From Nocardioidaceae bacterium (GTDB taxonomy: Bacteria > Actinomycetota > Actinomycetes > Propionibacteriales > Nocardioidaceae): 64,000 bases of DNA. The stretch covers positions 62,001 through 126,000 of the forward strand of contig JAGIBL010000006.1 of NCBI GenBank assembly GCA_017744365.1, in the 5' to 3' direction. Below the pieces are notes generated by a model that had not been told where the DNA came from, did no database searches, and saw only the letters and a list, made by a program, of their open reading frames with translations. Both the position numbers and the translations under genes were made by a program. How positions within the stretch are numbered: the stretch's first letter is position 1; every line of letters begins with the position of its first letter. This document shows positions 33,202-41,892 of the stretch, piece by piece.

Positions 33202-34083
33202 CTACTTGCCCATTCCGCTCGCCAGGGCGTTGACGACGTACCTCTGGAAGAGCATCGCCACGACCACCGGTGGGATCAGGGTCAGGACCGTCGCCGCGGC
33301 GAGCTCGGTCCAGTTGAAGTTCTGGAGCGACTGGAACCCCGCGAGGATGGGCGGCACGGTGTACTGGCTCGTCAGGGTGAGCGAGAAGAAGAGCTCGCTC
33401 CAGGCCTCCATGAACACCAGGACACCGGTCGCGACGAGCCCCGGGACGGCGAGCGGCGCGACGACGACCAACAGGGTGCGCACGCGCGAGGCACCGTCGA
33501 TGGCGGCGGCTTCCTCGACGTCGACCGGGACCTGGTCGAAGTAGTTCTTCAGCATCATGATCGCCAGCGGAAGAGTGAACGCGTGGTAGCTGATGATGAG
33601 AGCTGCCGCCGGATGGTCGAGCACGCCGAGGACACGGAAGGCCACGAAGAACGGGCCGATGAGGGCCAGGCCCGGGACGACGCGTGAGAGAACCACGAAG
33701 TTGAAGAAGGACTGCGACCCGGGATAGGGGAATCGCGAGAGACCGTAGGCGCAGAGGCCGGCGATCAGCAGGTTGGACACGACCAGGACGGCGCTGACGA
33801 GGAAGCTGTGCCCCATGCCTTCGACGACGCGCGAGACCTGACTGGTCGCGCTGGTCCCTGCGTCGTCACCGAATCCGAGGACGGCACGGTAGTTGTCCAA
33901 GGTGGGATGGGCGGGCCACAGCGGCGCGGGAACGGCACCGATGTCTCTCGGGGCGCTGAAGCTGCTCTGGATCGTGAACCAGATGGGGAAGAGGATCCAG
34001 ACCAGGTAGACGGCGGAGCCTCCGGAAATCGTTCCGAACCGCGCCAGTGCGATCCGGGTACGACGGCCGGTCAGGCGGCGCAT
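33202..34083 (-). CDS. Carbohydrate ABC transporter permease (MalG-type)
   Basis: A 293-residue permease with six membrane segments. The ATPase-contact EAA loop is EEAAAIDGASRVRTLLVVVAP near residue 195. The C-terminus ALASGMGK is the usual MalG ending. Its ATG shares one base with the stop of the other permease gene (TGATG), so the pair is translationally coupled. Confidence 0.92.
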   Translation of the reverse strand: MRRLTGRRTRIALARFGTISGGSAVYLVWILFPIWFTIQSSFSAPRDIGAVPAPLWPAHPTLDNYRAVLGFGDDAGTSATSQVSRVVEGMGHSFLVSAVLVVSNLLIAGLCAYGLSRFPYPGSQSFFNFVVLSRVVPGLALIGPFFVAFRVLGVLDHPAAALIISYHAFTLPLAIMMLKNYFDQVPVDVEEAAAIDGASRVRTLLVVVAPLAVPGLVATGVLVFMEAWSELFFSLTLTSQYTVPPILAGFQSLQNFNWTELAAATVLTLIPPVVVAMLFQRYVVNALASGMGK

Positions 34084-35012
34084 CACAGCTCCACCCGTCG
34101 GTAGATGACCTTGACAGCGACGTACCCGGCCGTGGCGGCCATGGCCGCGAGCACGGTCGCGATGGCCGACCCTGCTCCCAGGTTCGTGTAGGTGAACATC
34201 TGCTTGTAGATGAGGATGCTCGTCAAGGTCGTGGCGTCGGCCGGGCCACCCTGGGTCATCGTGTAGACCAGGTCGAACTGCATCAGTCCGTACACGAGGT
34301 TGAGAACGGTGACGATGGCCATCACCGGCCGGAGCCACGGCAGGGTCATGTGCCAGAAGCGCTGCATCACTCCCGCACCGTCGATCGCGGCCGCTTGCTG
34401 CAGCTCGGGCGGCATGGTCTGCAGGCCGGCGAGGAGCAGCAGCGCCACCAGCGAGGCCTGGCGCCATGCGGCCGCGAGCACGACGACGATGAGAGCCCAC
34501 GTGGGCGAGGCCAGGAAGTTGACGTAGTCGTCGACGACCCCCAGGCGGTACAGCACGCTGTTCAACCCTCCGACATCGCCGTCGACGAACCACTTCCAGA
34601 CGATGCCGGCGATGAGCCACGGGCACGCCCACGGGATGACGAGAACCGCCCTCAGCAGGCTGCGCCCGAAGAACGCCTGATTGAGCAGGAGTGCCATCCC
34701 CAGCCCGATCCCCGTGGAGACGAGGACGAATCCGCCTGTGAACACGACCGTGACGAACACCGAGTGCCACACGACATCGCTCGTCAGCACCCGGTGGTAG
34801 TTCTGGAACCCGACGAACTCACCCCAGCGCGAGCCGTCGGGCGGCACCGAGCGCATGCTCTGGTCGACCATGAGGGCCGCCGGCAGCGCCACGAGCGCAG
34901 CAACGACCAGGATGGAGGGAAGGGTGAGTCGCCGTCCGAAGCGCCGGCGCTCGAGCTTCGCTCGACTGTGCCTGCTCACAGGCGACGGCTGGACGAGGTG
35001 CTCACAGCCCAC
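34083..35012 (-). CDS. Carbohydrate ABC transporter permease (MalF-type)
   Basis: A 309-residue permease from GTG at 35012, which overlaps the binding-protein stop by 11 bases. A second GTG at 34979 would give 298 residues; neither has a strong ribosome binding site. Six membrane segments and the EAA loop LQQAAAIDGAGVMQRFWHMTLP near residue 205 identify the family. Works with the MalG-type partner downstream. Confidence 0.9.
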   Translation of the reverse strand: MGCEHLVQPSPVSRHSRAKLERRRFGRRLTLPSILVVAALVALPAALMVDQSMRSVPPDGSRWGEFVGFQNYHRVLTSDVVWHSVFVTVVFTGGFVLVSTGIGLGMALLLNQAFFGRSLLRAVLVIPWACPWLIAGIVWKWFVDGDVGGLNSVLYRLGVVDDYVNFLASPTWALIVVVLAAAWRQASLVALLLLAGLQTMPPELQQAAAIDGAGVMQRFWHMTLPWLRPVMAIVTVLNLVYGLMQFDLVYTMTQGGPADATTLTSILIYKQMFTYTNLGAGSAIATVLAAMAATAGYVAVKVIYRRVEL

Positions 35013-36342
35013 CGCCCGACTTGGCGGAGGAGACGGCTTTGGCGAGCTCGCCCTTCGCCGCCGAGGGTTCCAGCTTCCCGACGATCAGCTGCTGAAGGAC
35101 GTCCCCGGCCTGCGCCGCGAACGCCGAGTACCAGGAGCGCGTCCTCGCAGGGACCAGCTCGGAGCCCGACTCGAAGGTCTGCTGGATGAGTGGGAGGTTC
35201 ATGTAGTCGCCGAAGGCCGCGCGCACCTCGGGGTCCGCGAAGACTCCGGGGTACGGCGCCAGCAGGTTCGCCGACTTCGCCCACGCTCGGAACGTGGCGA
35301 ACTGCCCGTTGGGATCCTTCCAGCCGTAGTACTTCATCAGCTCCCAGGCGGCGTCCGCTGCCTTCCCGCTCGTCTTCGCCCCCATCTGGATCACTTCACC
35401 GAACTGGAGCGTCTTGGTGCCGCTCGTCGGTTGCACCATGACGAGGTCCTGGGAGGCGGAGCCCTTGGCTTCCACCAGGTTCTTCATCACGTAGTGGTCC
35501 ACGATCCAGAAGGCCGCCTTCCCCGACGACATCGTCGTGATGAGCTTCCCCGGGTCGTCGGTGAGCGCCGACTTCTGCACGAGGCCTTCCTGGTACATGG
35601 TCTGCCACCACGCGAGGACGTCCACGGTGGCGGGATCATCGGCAAATGCCGGCTCGCCGCCCTCGTCGAACGGCGTCACCCCCGCCAGGAGCAGGTAGGT
35701 GATGAGGTAGTGCTCGAGCACGTCCTTGTTCCAGAAGCCCAGGAACGGCGTCTCCGAGGCGCCGGCTTCCTTCACGGCCTTGGACTGCGTGTAGTAGTCC
35801 TGCAGGGACGACGGCGGGGCCGAGATTCCCGCCTTGGCGAGCATCGCCTTGTTGTACACGTTCATGTCCACGGCCGAGAAGTACGGAAGGCTGATCAGGC
35901 GCTGGTCCGCGTCCACGTAGCGGGAGCGGGACGCCTCGAACATGTCGTTCAGGATGTCGTCGACGTTGGAACGTCCTTCAAGCGTCGCCGCGAACTTGTC
36001 CTTCACGAACTTCTGCGACGCGTACGCGAAGTTGTAGAAGACGTCGGCCCTCGCACCGCCACGGAGCCGGGACTGGAGAGCGGCCGAGAACCCCAGGCTC
36101 GGGATGATCGTGACGTCGACCTTGACGTCCTTCGTCTTCCCCCAGGTGGCGGTGAACTCCTTGATCTTGTCGGGCTCGTAATCCCAGCCGACGAAGGCGA
36201 GGGTCTTGTTCCAGGTGTCGCCCTCGGACGATGCGTCCGACCCGCACGCCGTCAGCGAGGCGGCCCCGCCGATCGCCAGGCCCGAGAGTCCCAGCAGCTG
36301 CAGGAAGCTGCGGCGATCCGTCGTTCCACCAAGCTGCGCCAT
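35002..36342 (-). CDS. Sugar ABC transporter substrate-binding lipoprotein
   Basis: A 446-residue cluster-B binding protein. The signal region has a twin Arg (TDRRSFLQLLGLSG) and the lipobox SLTAC, so it is a probable Tat-exported lipoprotein with the mature Cys near residue 33. The body fits multiple-sugar or oligosaccharide receptors. TGGAG lies five bases before the ATG at 36342. Two direct copies of AGTTCAYAT lie in its upstream region and may allow separate control from the two genes upstream. Confidence 0.9.
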   Translation of the reverse strand: MAQLGGTTDRRSFLQLLGLSGLAIGGAASLTACGSDASSEGDTWNKTLAFVGWDYEPDKIKEFTATWGKTKDVKVDVTIIPSLGFSAALQSRLRGGARADVFYNFAYASQKFVKDKFAATLEGRSNVDDILNDMFEASRSRYVDADQRLISLPYFSAVDMNVYNKAMLAKAGISAPPSSLQDYYTQSKAVKEAGASETPFLGFWNKDVLEHYLITYLLLAGVTPFDEGGEPAFADDPATVDVLAWWQTMYQEGLVQKSALTDDPGKLITTMSSGKAAFWIVDHYVMKNLVEAKGSASQDLVMVQPTSGTKTLQFGEVIQMGAKTSGKAADAAWELMKYYGWKDPNGQFATFRAWAKSANLLAPYPGVFADPEVRAAFGDYMNLPLIQQTFESGSELVPARTRSWYSAFAAQAGDVLQQLIVGKLEPSAAKGELAKAVSSAKSGGGL

Positions 36343-36351
36343 GTCGACTCC

Positions 36352-36380
36352 AGTTCATATAGGTGATCCCGAGTTCACAT
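36352..36380. promoter_or_regulatory. Direct-repeat regulatory site before the sugar-binding-protein gene
   Basis: AGTTCATAT (36352-36360) and AGTTCACAT (36372-36380) are 20 bp apart, two helical turns. The core GTTCAYRT recurs as an inverted pair (38369-38404) beside the IclR gene, so this is a candidate second target of that regulator. Confidence 0.4.
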
Positions 36381-36431
36381 GGGAGTATGGATGCACCGCA
36401 TCGACGCGTCAACCCGCAAGGTCGGGGCAGC

Positions 36432-37199
36432 TCACGGAGGTGGCTCGAGATGCGACTTGCCCGAGCCGCGAGCGAAGAGGAAACGCCCGTTGGTCGTCGC
36501 CGGCGGACTCCCGAGGATCTCGTCGAGCAGCTCGATCACACGATCCATCGAGTCCCCTCCCCCGGCGCGAACGCCGGCGACCGAGTCCGCGAGCGAGGCG
36601 CCGCCTGCCCCGAGCGACCTGGAAGCACTCTCGATGTCGTCCCACATCGCCGTCAGGACGTCGCCCGGGTGGATGGCGACGGCAGCGACCGCGCTCCCCG
36701 CGAACTGCTCCGCGACGCATCGCGTGTAGTGGACCAACGCGGCCTTCTGCGTCGCGTAGGCGGCGACGACCCCGGCGGGAGGAAGGACCGCCTGAGCCGA
36801 CGAGACGTTGATGATCCATCCGGCAGCTGCCGACTCGAGCTGGCGCGTCAGCACCTCGGTCATCTGAACGGGCCCCAGCAGGTTAGTCATCAGCGCCTCC
36901 CGCCACTGGAGGAGGTCGACGCGGCCGACCGGACCGATCGGCCCGGTGACACCAGCCGCATTGACGAGGCAGAGCGTGTCTCCCTCCACGTCGCCGAGCA
37001 CGGCCGAGACGGCCCGCGCCGTGGCCAGGTCAGCCACGTCACCCACCACGGGAACCACGGACGCCACCTCCGCCGCGAGGGACTCCAGGAGGTCGCCTCG
37101 CCTGCCGACCGCGATGACTGCTGCCCCGTGCGAGCGTGCCAGGTGCAGGGCCAGCGCCCGTCCGATCCCGCTCGAGGCTCCGGTGACGACGGCTCTCAC
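36432..37199 (-). CDS. Short-chain dehydrogenase/reductase (SDR)
   Basis: A 255-residue SDR starting directly at the cofactor-binding strand: MRAVVTGASSGIGRALALHL (GTG start). NAAG is near residue 84 and the catalytic Ser, Tyr, Lys are in VSSAQ and YATQK. The GTG overlaps the stop of the TIM-barrel-like gene by four bases. It is part of a sugar-importer operon and may oxidise the sugar or a polyol derived from it. Confidence 0.87.
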   Translation of the reverse strand: MRAVVTGASSGIGRALALHLARSHGAAVIAVGRRGDLLESLAAEVASVVPVVGDVADLATARAVSAVLGDVEGDTLCLVNAAGVTGPIGPVGRVDLLQWREALMTNLLGPVQMTEVLTRQLESAAAGWIINVSSAQAVLPPAGVVAAYATQKAALVHYTRCVAEQFAGSAVAAVAIHPGDVLTAMWDDIESASRSLGAGGASLADSVAGVRAGGGDSMDRVIELLDEILGSPPATTNGRFLFARGSGKSHLEPPP

Positions 37200-38350
37200 G
37201 ACATCCCTCCGGCGAGCTCACCGATCCAGGGCACGACGGAGCCGGGGAGGATCGACCAGTTGTACAGGGCGAATCGAGAGACTCCGAGGGTCTGGTAGGC
37301 GGCCAACTCGTTCTCGATCCGGCTCCGAGCCGGACGCGCCGCAGCGGCGAAGGTGAAGGTGACGGTCGTCGACCGCGCCCGCGAGTCGTCGTCGCGCAGG
37401 TACGACGCAGCCTCGCCGGGGCTCACGTCGTACGGCAGCAGGTTCACGCCGGCGCCCGCGGCGAGGACCTGCCCCGGGTCGACCCCTTCGTCGGGTTCCC
37501 GGAGATCGCTCCCCCAACCACCGGCCGAGACCGACAGCGGGACGCCCGACGCGGCATCGACCAGCTCTCGGCACAACGACGCGACGATCGATCGGCGGTT
37601 CGAGAACCAGAGGTCGACCATGGACCTCAGGTCGTCCGGCGGTTCTAGCTCCGCATCCGACCAAGGGAGGTTCCAGTACTCCCCCAGCACGTCTCGCACC
37701 CTCCGCGCGAACTCGTCCGGGCGGAGGCCGGCGTTCTCCATCGCGTCGCAACAGGCTCGGCAGAAGCAGATCGCCTCCAGTCGCCTCGACCACGCCGACT
37801 CCGACGTCGCGGAGATGAAGTGCGGCTGGCTGTCCCGCGAGGTCATGAAGCCGACGCCCTCCACCATCACGTCGTCGAAGTCGCCGGACGCAGCGATCTG
37901 CGCCACGAGCTCGCACAGGTACCGCCTCGACGCAGGATTCGCCGGGCACAGGGCGTGCGATGCCCTCGAACCGAACGCGTCGAGCGCCGCGACCTCCGGG
38001 AACGTACGGGCGATTCGTGAGTTGTGCAGGCCGACGACCCAAGCGGTGGTATGCACCTCGGCTCCACGGCACAACGCGGCGAGGTGCCGCACGCGAGCAC
38101 GTTCCACCTCGGATGCCTCTCGGGGGCGGACCTCTCCGAACCTGGCCATCGCCAGGGAGCTTCGAACCACGTTCGGCGTCGGTTCGATGTGCGCCGGGTG
38201 CGCTCCGCGCAACGATCGGATGCGCGCGGAGTGATACGCGGTCGCGATGAGCAACCGCGCGACGCCCCATCCGCGGATCCCTTCGAGGGTCTCCTCGGCC
38301 GCTGGCCCGAAGTCCCAGGGATAGACGTACAACCCGAGCTCTGGACGCAT
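37196..38350 (-). CDS. TIM-barrel-like protein resembling glycoside-hydrolase-like families
   Basis: A 384-residue protein. It begins with a barrel-type strand (LGLYVYPWDFG), then blocks such as DFDDVMVEGVGFM near residue 160 and LSVSAGGWGSDL, and ends with GVSRFALYNWSILP, a pattern of putative glycoside hydrolase or hypothetical TIM-barrel proteins. A CxxC pair (FCRACCDAM) lies near 195. ATG at 38350 is chosen for the ribosome binding site GGAGGAGG. First gene of the sugar-importer operon and divergent from IclR, so it may hydrolyse or recognise the imported glycoside. No signal peptide, so it acts in the cytoplasm. Assignment to a named family is uncertain. Confidence 0.7.
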   Translation of the reverse strand: MRPELGLYVYPWDFGPAAEETLEGIRGWGVARLLIATAYHSARIRSLRGAHPAHIEPTPNVVRSSLAMARFGEVRPREASEVERARVRHLAALCRGAEVHTTAWVVGLHNSRIARTFPEVAALDAFGSRASHALCPANPASRRYLCELVAQIAASGDFDDVMVEGVGFMTSRDSQPHFISATSESAWSRRLEAICFCRACCDAMENAGLRPDEFARRVRDVLGEYWNLPWSDAELEPPDDLRSMVDLWFSNRRSIVASLCRELVDAASGVPLSVSAGGWGSDLREPDEGVDPGQVLAAGAGVNLLPYDVSPGEAASYLRDDDSRARSTTVTFTFAAAARPARSRIENELAAYQTLGVSRFALYNWSILPGSVVPWIGELAGGMS

Positions 38351-38368
38351 GCAAGTCCTCCTCCGATG

Positions 38369-38404
38369 GTTCATGTGTTTGAATTACTGTACGCATACAT
38401 GAAC
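38369..38404. promoter_or_regulatory. Inverted repeat in the IclR divergent region
   Basis: GTTCATGT (38369-38376) and ACATGAAC (38397-38404) are perfect 8-bp arms 20 bp apart, between the TIM-barrel-like gene and the IclR gene. It is the likely operator for both directions. Confidence 0.5.
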
Positions 38405-38526
38405 ACACGCGGACGCCCGCGTCGCCACCTGCGGTTCCGCCGAGATCGTCGCGACCGGCGCCCTAGGATGATCGACCGGACAGGACGTCGCTGGTCGGCG
38501 GAACCGAGCTGCCGGGAGGATCGAAC

Positions 38527-39372
38527 GTGGACCGAGTCAGAGAACGCGAGTCGGATGCGACCGGCGCCGCGTCCCCGACCCAGGCTGCTGGGTCGATCAA
38601 GTCGGCGGAGCGCGTCCTGGACCTGCTCCAGCTCGTGGCATCCGAGCCTTCTGACTCGTTGACGTTCAGCGACATCCGAACGCGGCTCGACCTCCCGAAG
38701 AGCAGCCTTCACGGCCTTCTGCGCGTGCTCACCGACCGCGGCTTCCTGACCCTCGATCCTGAGAACAAGACGTACCGGATCGGCGTCCGCGCGTGGCAGG
38801 TCGGGCAGCAGTTCCGCTTCGCGACCCAGCTGGCGAGCGCGGCCAACAGTCACCTCAGCGAGGCCCGCGTCGAGCTGAACGAGACGTTCCAGGTCGCGAT
38901 CCTCGACGGCGTCGAGAACGTGTACGTCGCCAAGGAGGAGTCGGACCAACCACTCAGGCTGGTCTCCGAAGTGGGCTCCCGGCTGCCCGCCTACACCACC
39001 GGTCTGGGCAAGGTTCTCCTGGCGGGCCTCAGCCCGAGCGAGGTCGAGAGGCGGTTCAAGGGCAGACGGCTCGTGAAGTTCACCCCGAGCACCGTCGCCA
39101 CGCGCGAGGAGCTCGAGCAACAGCTCGAGTCGGTCCGAGAGCTCGGTTACGCCGAGGACCACGGCGAGTTCACCGAAGGGGTGTATTGCGTCGCCGTCCC
39201 GATCCTCACGTCGACGGGCAGCACGCTGGCGGCGGTGAGCTGCTCGATCCCGTCAGCGCGACTCCCGGACGTGTCGAGCGTGCGCGACCAGGCTCTGCGG
39301 GTTCTCCGCAAGTGCGCGACCTCGATCTCGGTGTCGATGGGCGAGTCCATCGACTCGACGCCGGCGGGCTGA
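38527..39372 (+). CDS. IclR-family transcriptional regulator
   Basis: A 281-residue regulator. The N-terminal winged helix-turn-helix (about 25-85) includes LDLPKSSLHGLLRVLTDRGF, and the C-terminal effector domain (about 100-265) has YTTGLGKVLLAGLS and YAEDHGEFTEGVYCVAVPI typical of IclR. GTG start at 38527. It is divergent from the sugar-importer operon and convergent with adenine deaminase. A sugar or sugar acid is the likely ligand. Confidence 0.92.
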   Translation: MDRVRERESDATGAASPTQAAGSIKSAERVLDLLQLVASEPSDSLTFSDIRTRLDLPKSSLHGLLRVLTDRGFLTLDPENKTYRIGVRAWQVGQQFRFATQLASAANSHLSEARVELNETFQVAILDGVENVYVAKEESDQPLRLVSEVGSRLPAYTTGLGKVLLAGLSPSEVERRFKGRRLVKFTPSTVATREELEQQLESVRELGYAEDHGEFTEGVYCVAVPILTSTGSTLAAVSCSIPSARLPDVSSVRDQALRVLRKCATSISVSMGESIDSTPAG

Positions 39373-39402
39373 GAGCACGCAAGTCGCCGAGCGGCGTGCG
39401 GT

Positions 39403-41193
39403 TCAGACGGTGTCGACGAACAGCTCACGCCCCTCCGGACGCTCCCCCCGTACGACGTGCACAAGGCCACGCGCCGTGATCTTCAGCGAGGGGATCGAGA
39501 CGGCCAGCAGCGTGAAACCGGCGGCGCTGACCAGACCGGCGAAGTCGGTCTGCAGGCCGGTGGCGATCGCCTCCTCGAACGCGTGGCACTGGGCCACCAC
39601 GTCATCGGCCGGCTCGTCGGTGATGATTCCGTAGATCGGCAGCGCGACGTGAGCGAGCACCTGGCCGTCGACCACGACAGCCAGGCCGCCCGCCGAGTCG
39701 GCGACGGCCTGCGCGGCGAGTGCCATGTCGTCCTCGTCGACGCCGATGACCATCAGGTTCATCATCCCGGGGTTGATGGTCGCCGCCACCGCTCCGCGGC
39801 GGATCCGCAGCCCACTGATCAGGCCGGTGAACCGCTCGGCGCCGCCGTCGTGGCGGTCGATCACCGCGATCATGGCCCGGTCGACGCCGGCGTCGACCGG
39901 GCGGCCGGCCTCCAGACGTACGTCTTCGATCAGCTCGGTGGTGACCAGGCTGCCGTCCTCGACCCCGATGACCCGCATCGAGAACGTGCCGGTTCGGTCT
40001 CCGAAACGGAAGTCGGCGGCGGTGACCGGCTCGTCGACCCGGGTCAGCGAACGCGCGGCCTCGCCATACCCGTCGGGCTCGACCGGGACGAGCGCGCGTC
40101 CGCCCTCGGCGACCAGCCGGCCGCGGGCGTAGACCGACGAGATCGTCAGCGAGCGGAGGTCGTCGACCAGCAGGAACGAGGCGAGCTTGCCCGGCTGGAC
40201 CGAGCCGTAGTCGTCCTCGACCCCCATCGAGCGGGCAGCGTTGAGCGTGGCCATGGTGATCGCTTCAACCGGGCCGATGCCCGCGGCCACGGCGTCCCTG
40301 ACCATCCGGTCGATGTGCCCGTTCGCGGCCATGTCGGAGAGCTCCTGCTCGTCGGTGCAGAACGCGAAGGCCGAGGTGGCGCAGCCGTGCTCGGTGATCG
40401 CCGGCACGATCGCGTCGAAGTCGCGGGCGGCCGACCCGTTGCGGATCTGCACGGTCAGTCCGAGCCCCACCCGCTCCAAGGCCTCAGCCGCGGTCGCCGT
40501 CTCGTGGTCCGAGACCACGCCGAGCGCCGCCGAGGCCTGCAGCGCCGGGCCGGACAGTCCCTCCAGGTGGCCGGCGAGGGTGATCCTGCGCTCCAGGATG
40601 CGCTCGTGCAGCTCGCGCATCTCGGGCATCGGCAGCCACGAGGACCAGCAGTTCCACTCTCGGAACTCGGCGCAGGCAGGGTGGTCCAGGAGCGCGAACA
40701 GGTCGTCCCAGCTGAAGCGGCCCGGGTTGCCGAAGGCGCCGATGCCGAGGACGCCGAAGACCGACGGCGAGAAGATCACGTCGAGCGCGGCCTCCTCCGA
40801 CTGGGCGAGCTCGTGAAGGACGGCCTCCCTACCGCCGAGGGCGGCGATCTCGTAGAAGTCGGTGCCGACCGCCACGGTGCCGTGCGGGACCAGGACGTCG
40901 GAGAGACGGCGGACGACCAGCTGCGATCCGCCGAGGTGGATGTGACTGTCCAGGAAGCCGGGGACCAGGAAGCGCTGCCCGGCGGAGACGACGGTGGTCC
41001 GCGGGCCCACACAGCGCTCGACGTCCCCGACCGCCGCGATCCGCGGGCCGACCACCGCGACCTCGCCCGGCTGCACCCGGCCGGTGTGCACGTTGACGAT
41101 GCGTGCGTCGGTGATGACGAGGTCCGCGTACGCGCGTCCCGCGGCCACCTCGGCCGCCGCCTCGCGCTCGAGTCTCGTGGTGGTGACAGACAT
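39403..41193 (-). CDS. ade: Adenine deaminase
   Basis: A 596-residue amidohydrolase of the adenine deaminase (Ade) family, usual length. Metal-site motifs are DSHIHLGGS near residue 82, GHLEGLSGP near 208, a His-containing SDHE, and CTDEQE near 280. The C-terminal Ade-specific domain has NPGMMNLMVIGVDEDDMALA. It deaminates adenine to hypoxanthine, with manganese or iron, in purine salvage or breakdown. AGAGGAGA precedes the ATG at 41193. An 18-bp palindrome 63 bp upstream is a likely operator. Confidence 0.9.
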   Translation of the reverse strand: MSVTTTRLEREAAAEVAAGRAYADLVITDARIVNVHTGRVQPGEVAVVGPRIAAVGDVERCVGPRTTVVSAGQRFLVPGFLDSHIHLGGSQLVVRRLSDVLVPHGTVAVGTDFYEIAALGGREAVLHELAQSEEAALDVIFSPSVFGVLGIGAFGNPGRFSWDDLFALLDHPACAEFREWNCWSSWLPMPEMRELHERILERRITLAGHLEGLSGPALQASAALGVVSDHETATAAEALERVGLGLTVQIRNGSAARDFDAIVPAITEHGCATSAFAFCTDEQELSDMAANGHIDRMVRDAVAAGIGPVEAITMATLNAARSMGVEDDYGSVQPGKLASFLLVDDLRSLTISSVYARGRLVAEGGRALVPVEPDGYGEAARSLTRVDEPVTAADFRFGDRTGTFSMRVIGVEDGSLVTTELIEDVRLEAGRPVDAGVDRAMIAVIDRHDGGAERFTGLISGLRIRRGAVAATINPGMMNLMVIGVDEDDMALAAQAVADSAGGLAVVVDGQVLAHVALPIYGIITDEPADDVVAQCHAFEEAIATGLQTDFAGLVSAAGFTLLAVSIPSLKITARGLVHVVRGERPEGRELFVDTV

Positions 41194-41255
41194 CAGGGTC
41201 TCCTCTGCCGGACGTCGACGTCCTGCGTCGATTCCGGGACATGATCCACCACAAT

Positions 41256-41273
41256 CGTTTGCGGACGCAAACG
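41256..41273. promoter_or_regulatory. Perfect 18-bp palindromic operator upstream of ade
   Basis: CGTTTGCG and CGCAAACG are perfect 8-bp arms separated by GA. The form and spacing fit a LacI- or TetR-type operator. No such regulator is adjacent, so control would come from elsewhere. The rest of 41194-41547 holds a transposase-like relic and a terminator, and no gene. Confidence 0.5.
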
Positions 41274-41371
41274 GTTGCTATCAAACCGGACGGTCTCGCC
41301 CCCGACTCGGACACGACCACGACGCACGTCATCCCGGGACGAGATGGCGGCGGACATCGCGGTGCACCCCG

Positions 41372-41428
41372 TCCGAAGCTGCGCAGCTCTACCGAGTCAC
41401 TCAGAGCTGGATCAGCCGGCTCATGACC
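41372..41428 (+). pseudogene. Relic of a transposase-like helix-turn-helix
   Basis: Nineteen in-frame codons read SEAAQLYRVTQSWISRLMT, which resembles the N-terminal helix-turn-helix of IS481-type transposases. There is no start codon in context, no catalytic domain and no terminal repeats nearby. It lies about 120 bp outside the left att site, so it belongs to the host side. Short and low-confidence. Confidence 0.35.
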
Positions 41429-41505
41429 TGCTGTGTGCTCCGAGGGGGTCTCGCTGAGTGGCGTTGACTTCCCCGCGGCGTGACATCCAGATCGGAAAAC
41501 GAAGA

Positions 41506-41537
41506 ACCCGCTGACCTGTTTCCGCAGGTCAGCGGGT
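41506..41537. terminator. Host terminator at the left junction
   Basis: A perfect 13-bp stem (41506-41518 with 41525-41537) around the loop TTTCCG, extended by GAAG/CTTC pairs at the base. It lies just outside the left att site, where the original 3' flank of the tRNA gene should be, so it was probably the terminator of the tRNA-fMet transcript before integration. Confidence 0.65.
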
Positions 41538-41547
41538 CCTTCATCGA

Positions 41548-41583
41548 GTAGCGGGGGCAGGATTTGAACCTGCGACCTCTGGG
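41548..41583. repeat. Left attachment site (36-bp partial tRNA copy)
   Basis: Identical over 36 bases to 53266-53301, the 3' part of tRNA-fMet from the anticodon-arm 3' side through the T-arm to the acceptor end. The next base on each side differs. Only this fragment of the tRNA remains here, so no tRNA is made from it. Confidence 0.85.
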
Positions 41584-41892
41584 GTCCTAGGTGGGGAGAT
41601 CGGGCCAGATCCGAATGAGCCCGGACGAGCGGGAATCCCGACACCTCGGACTAGATGGAGTTCGCTCTAGGTCGCATCGGTTCCCCAGAAACTGGGGAGT
41701 TTCTGGGGAACGGGCTGGATCGGTCAAGTCGGCTCGCAATCGAAAACCCGATCCCGCTTCGGCGCGAGGGCCCCGGGGGTCATCGCGCAACCGGCTTGAC
41801 CTCATCGCACGGCGATTCAATGGCCCTGTTAGGGGTGTGACCCGTGCCACAATCATCACTTCCCGATTTCGACCGCACACTCGGAGACCCAG
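41584..41892. other. Left end of the element: no gene, integrase-type repeat and hairpin
   Basis: About 309 bp without a credible gene. It contains a perfect 14-bp inverted repeat with a GGGG loop (41680-41711) whose right half belongs to a 20-bp word repeated at the other end of the element. A possible -35 (TTGACC, 41796-41801) lies 92 bp before TcmP, but no good -10 follows it. Confidence 0.6.
41692..41711 (+). repeat. Putative integrase arm-type site, left
   Basis: Two CTGGGGA words 11 bp apart. The 20-bp stretch matches 18 of 20 bases with 53189-53208 in the same orientation. It lies 108 bp inside the left att core. Paired helically phased repeats near both att cores are what a tyrosine integrase with an arm-binding domain would use. 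Confidence 0.55.

Noticed and set aside
41548-41583. A second tRNA gene at the left junction
   Set aside because: Only the 3' 36 bases of tRNA-fMet are present; no D-arm, anticodon arm or 5' acceptor strand follows.
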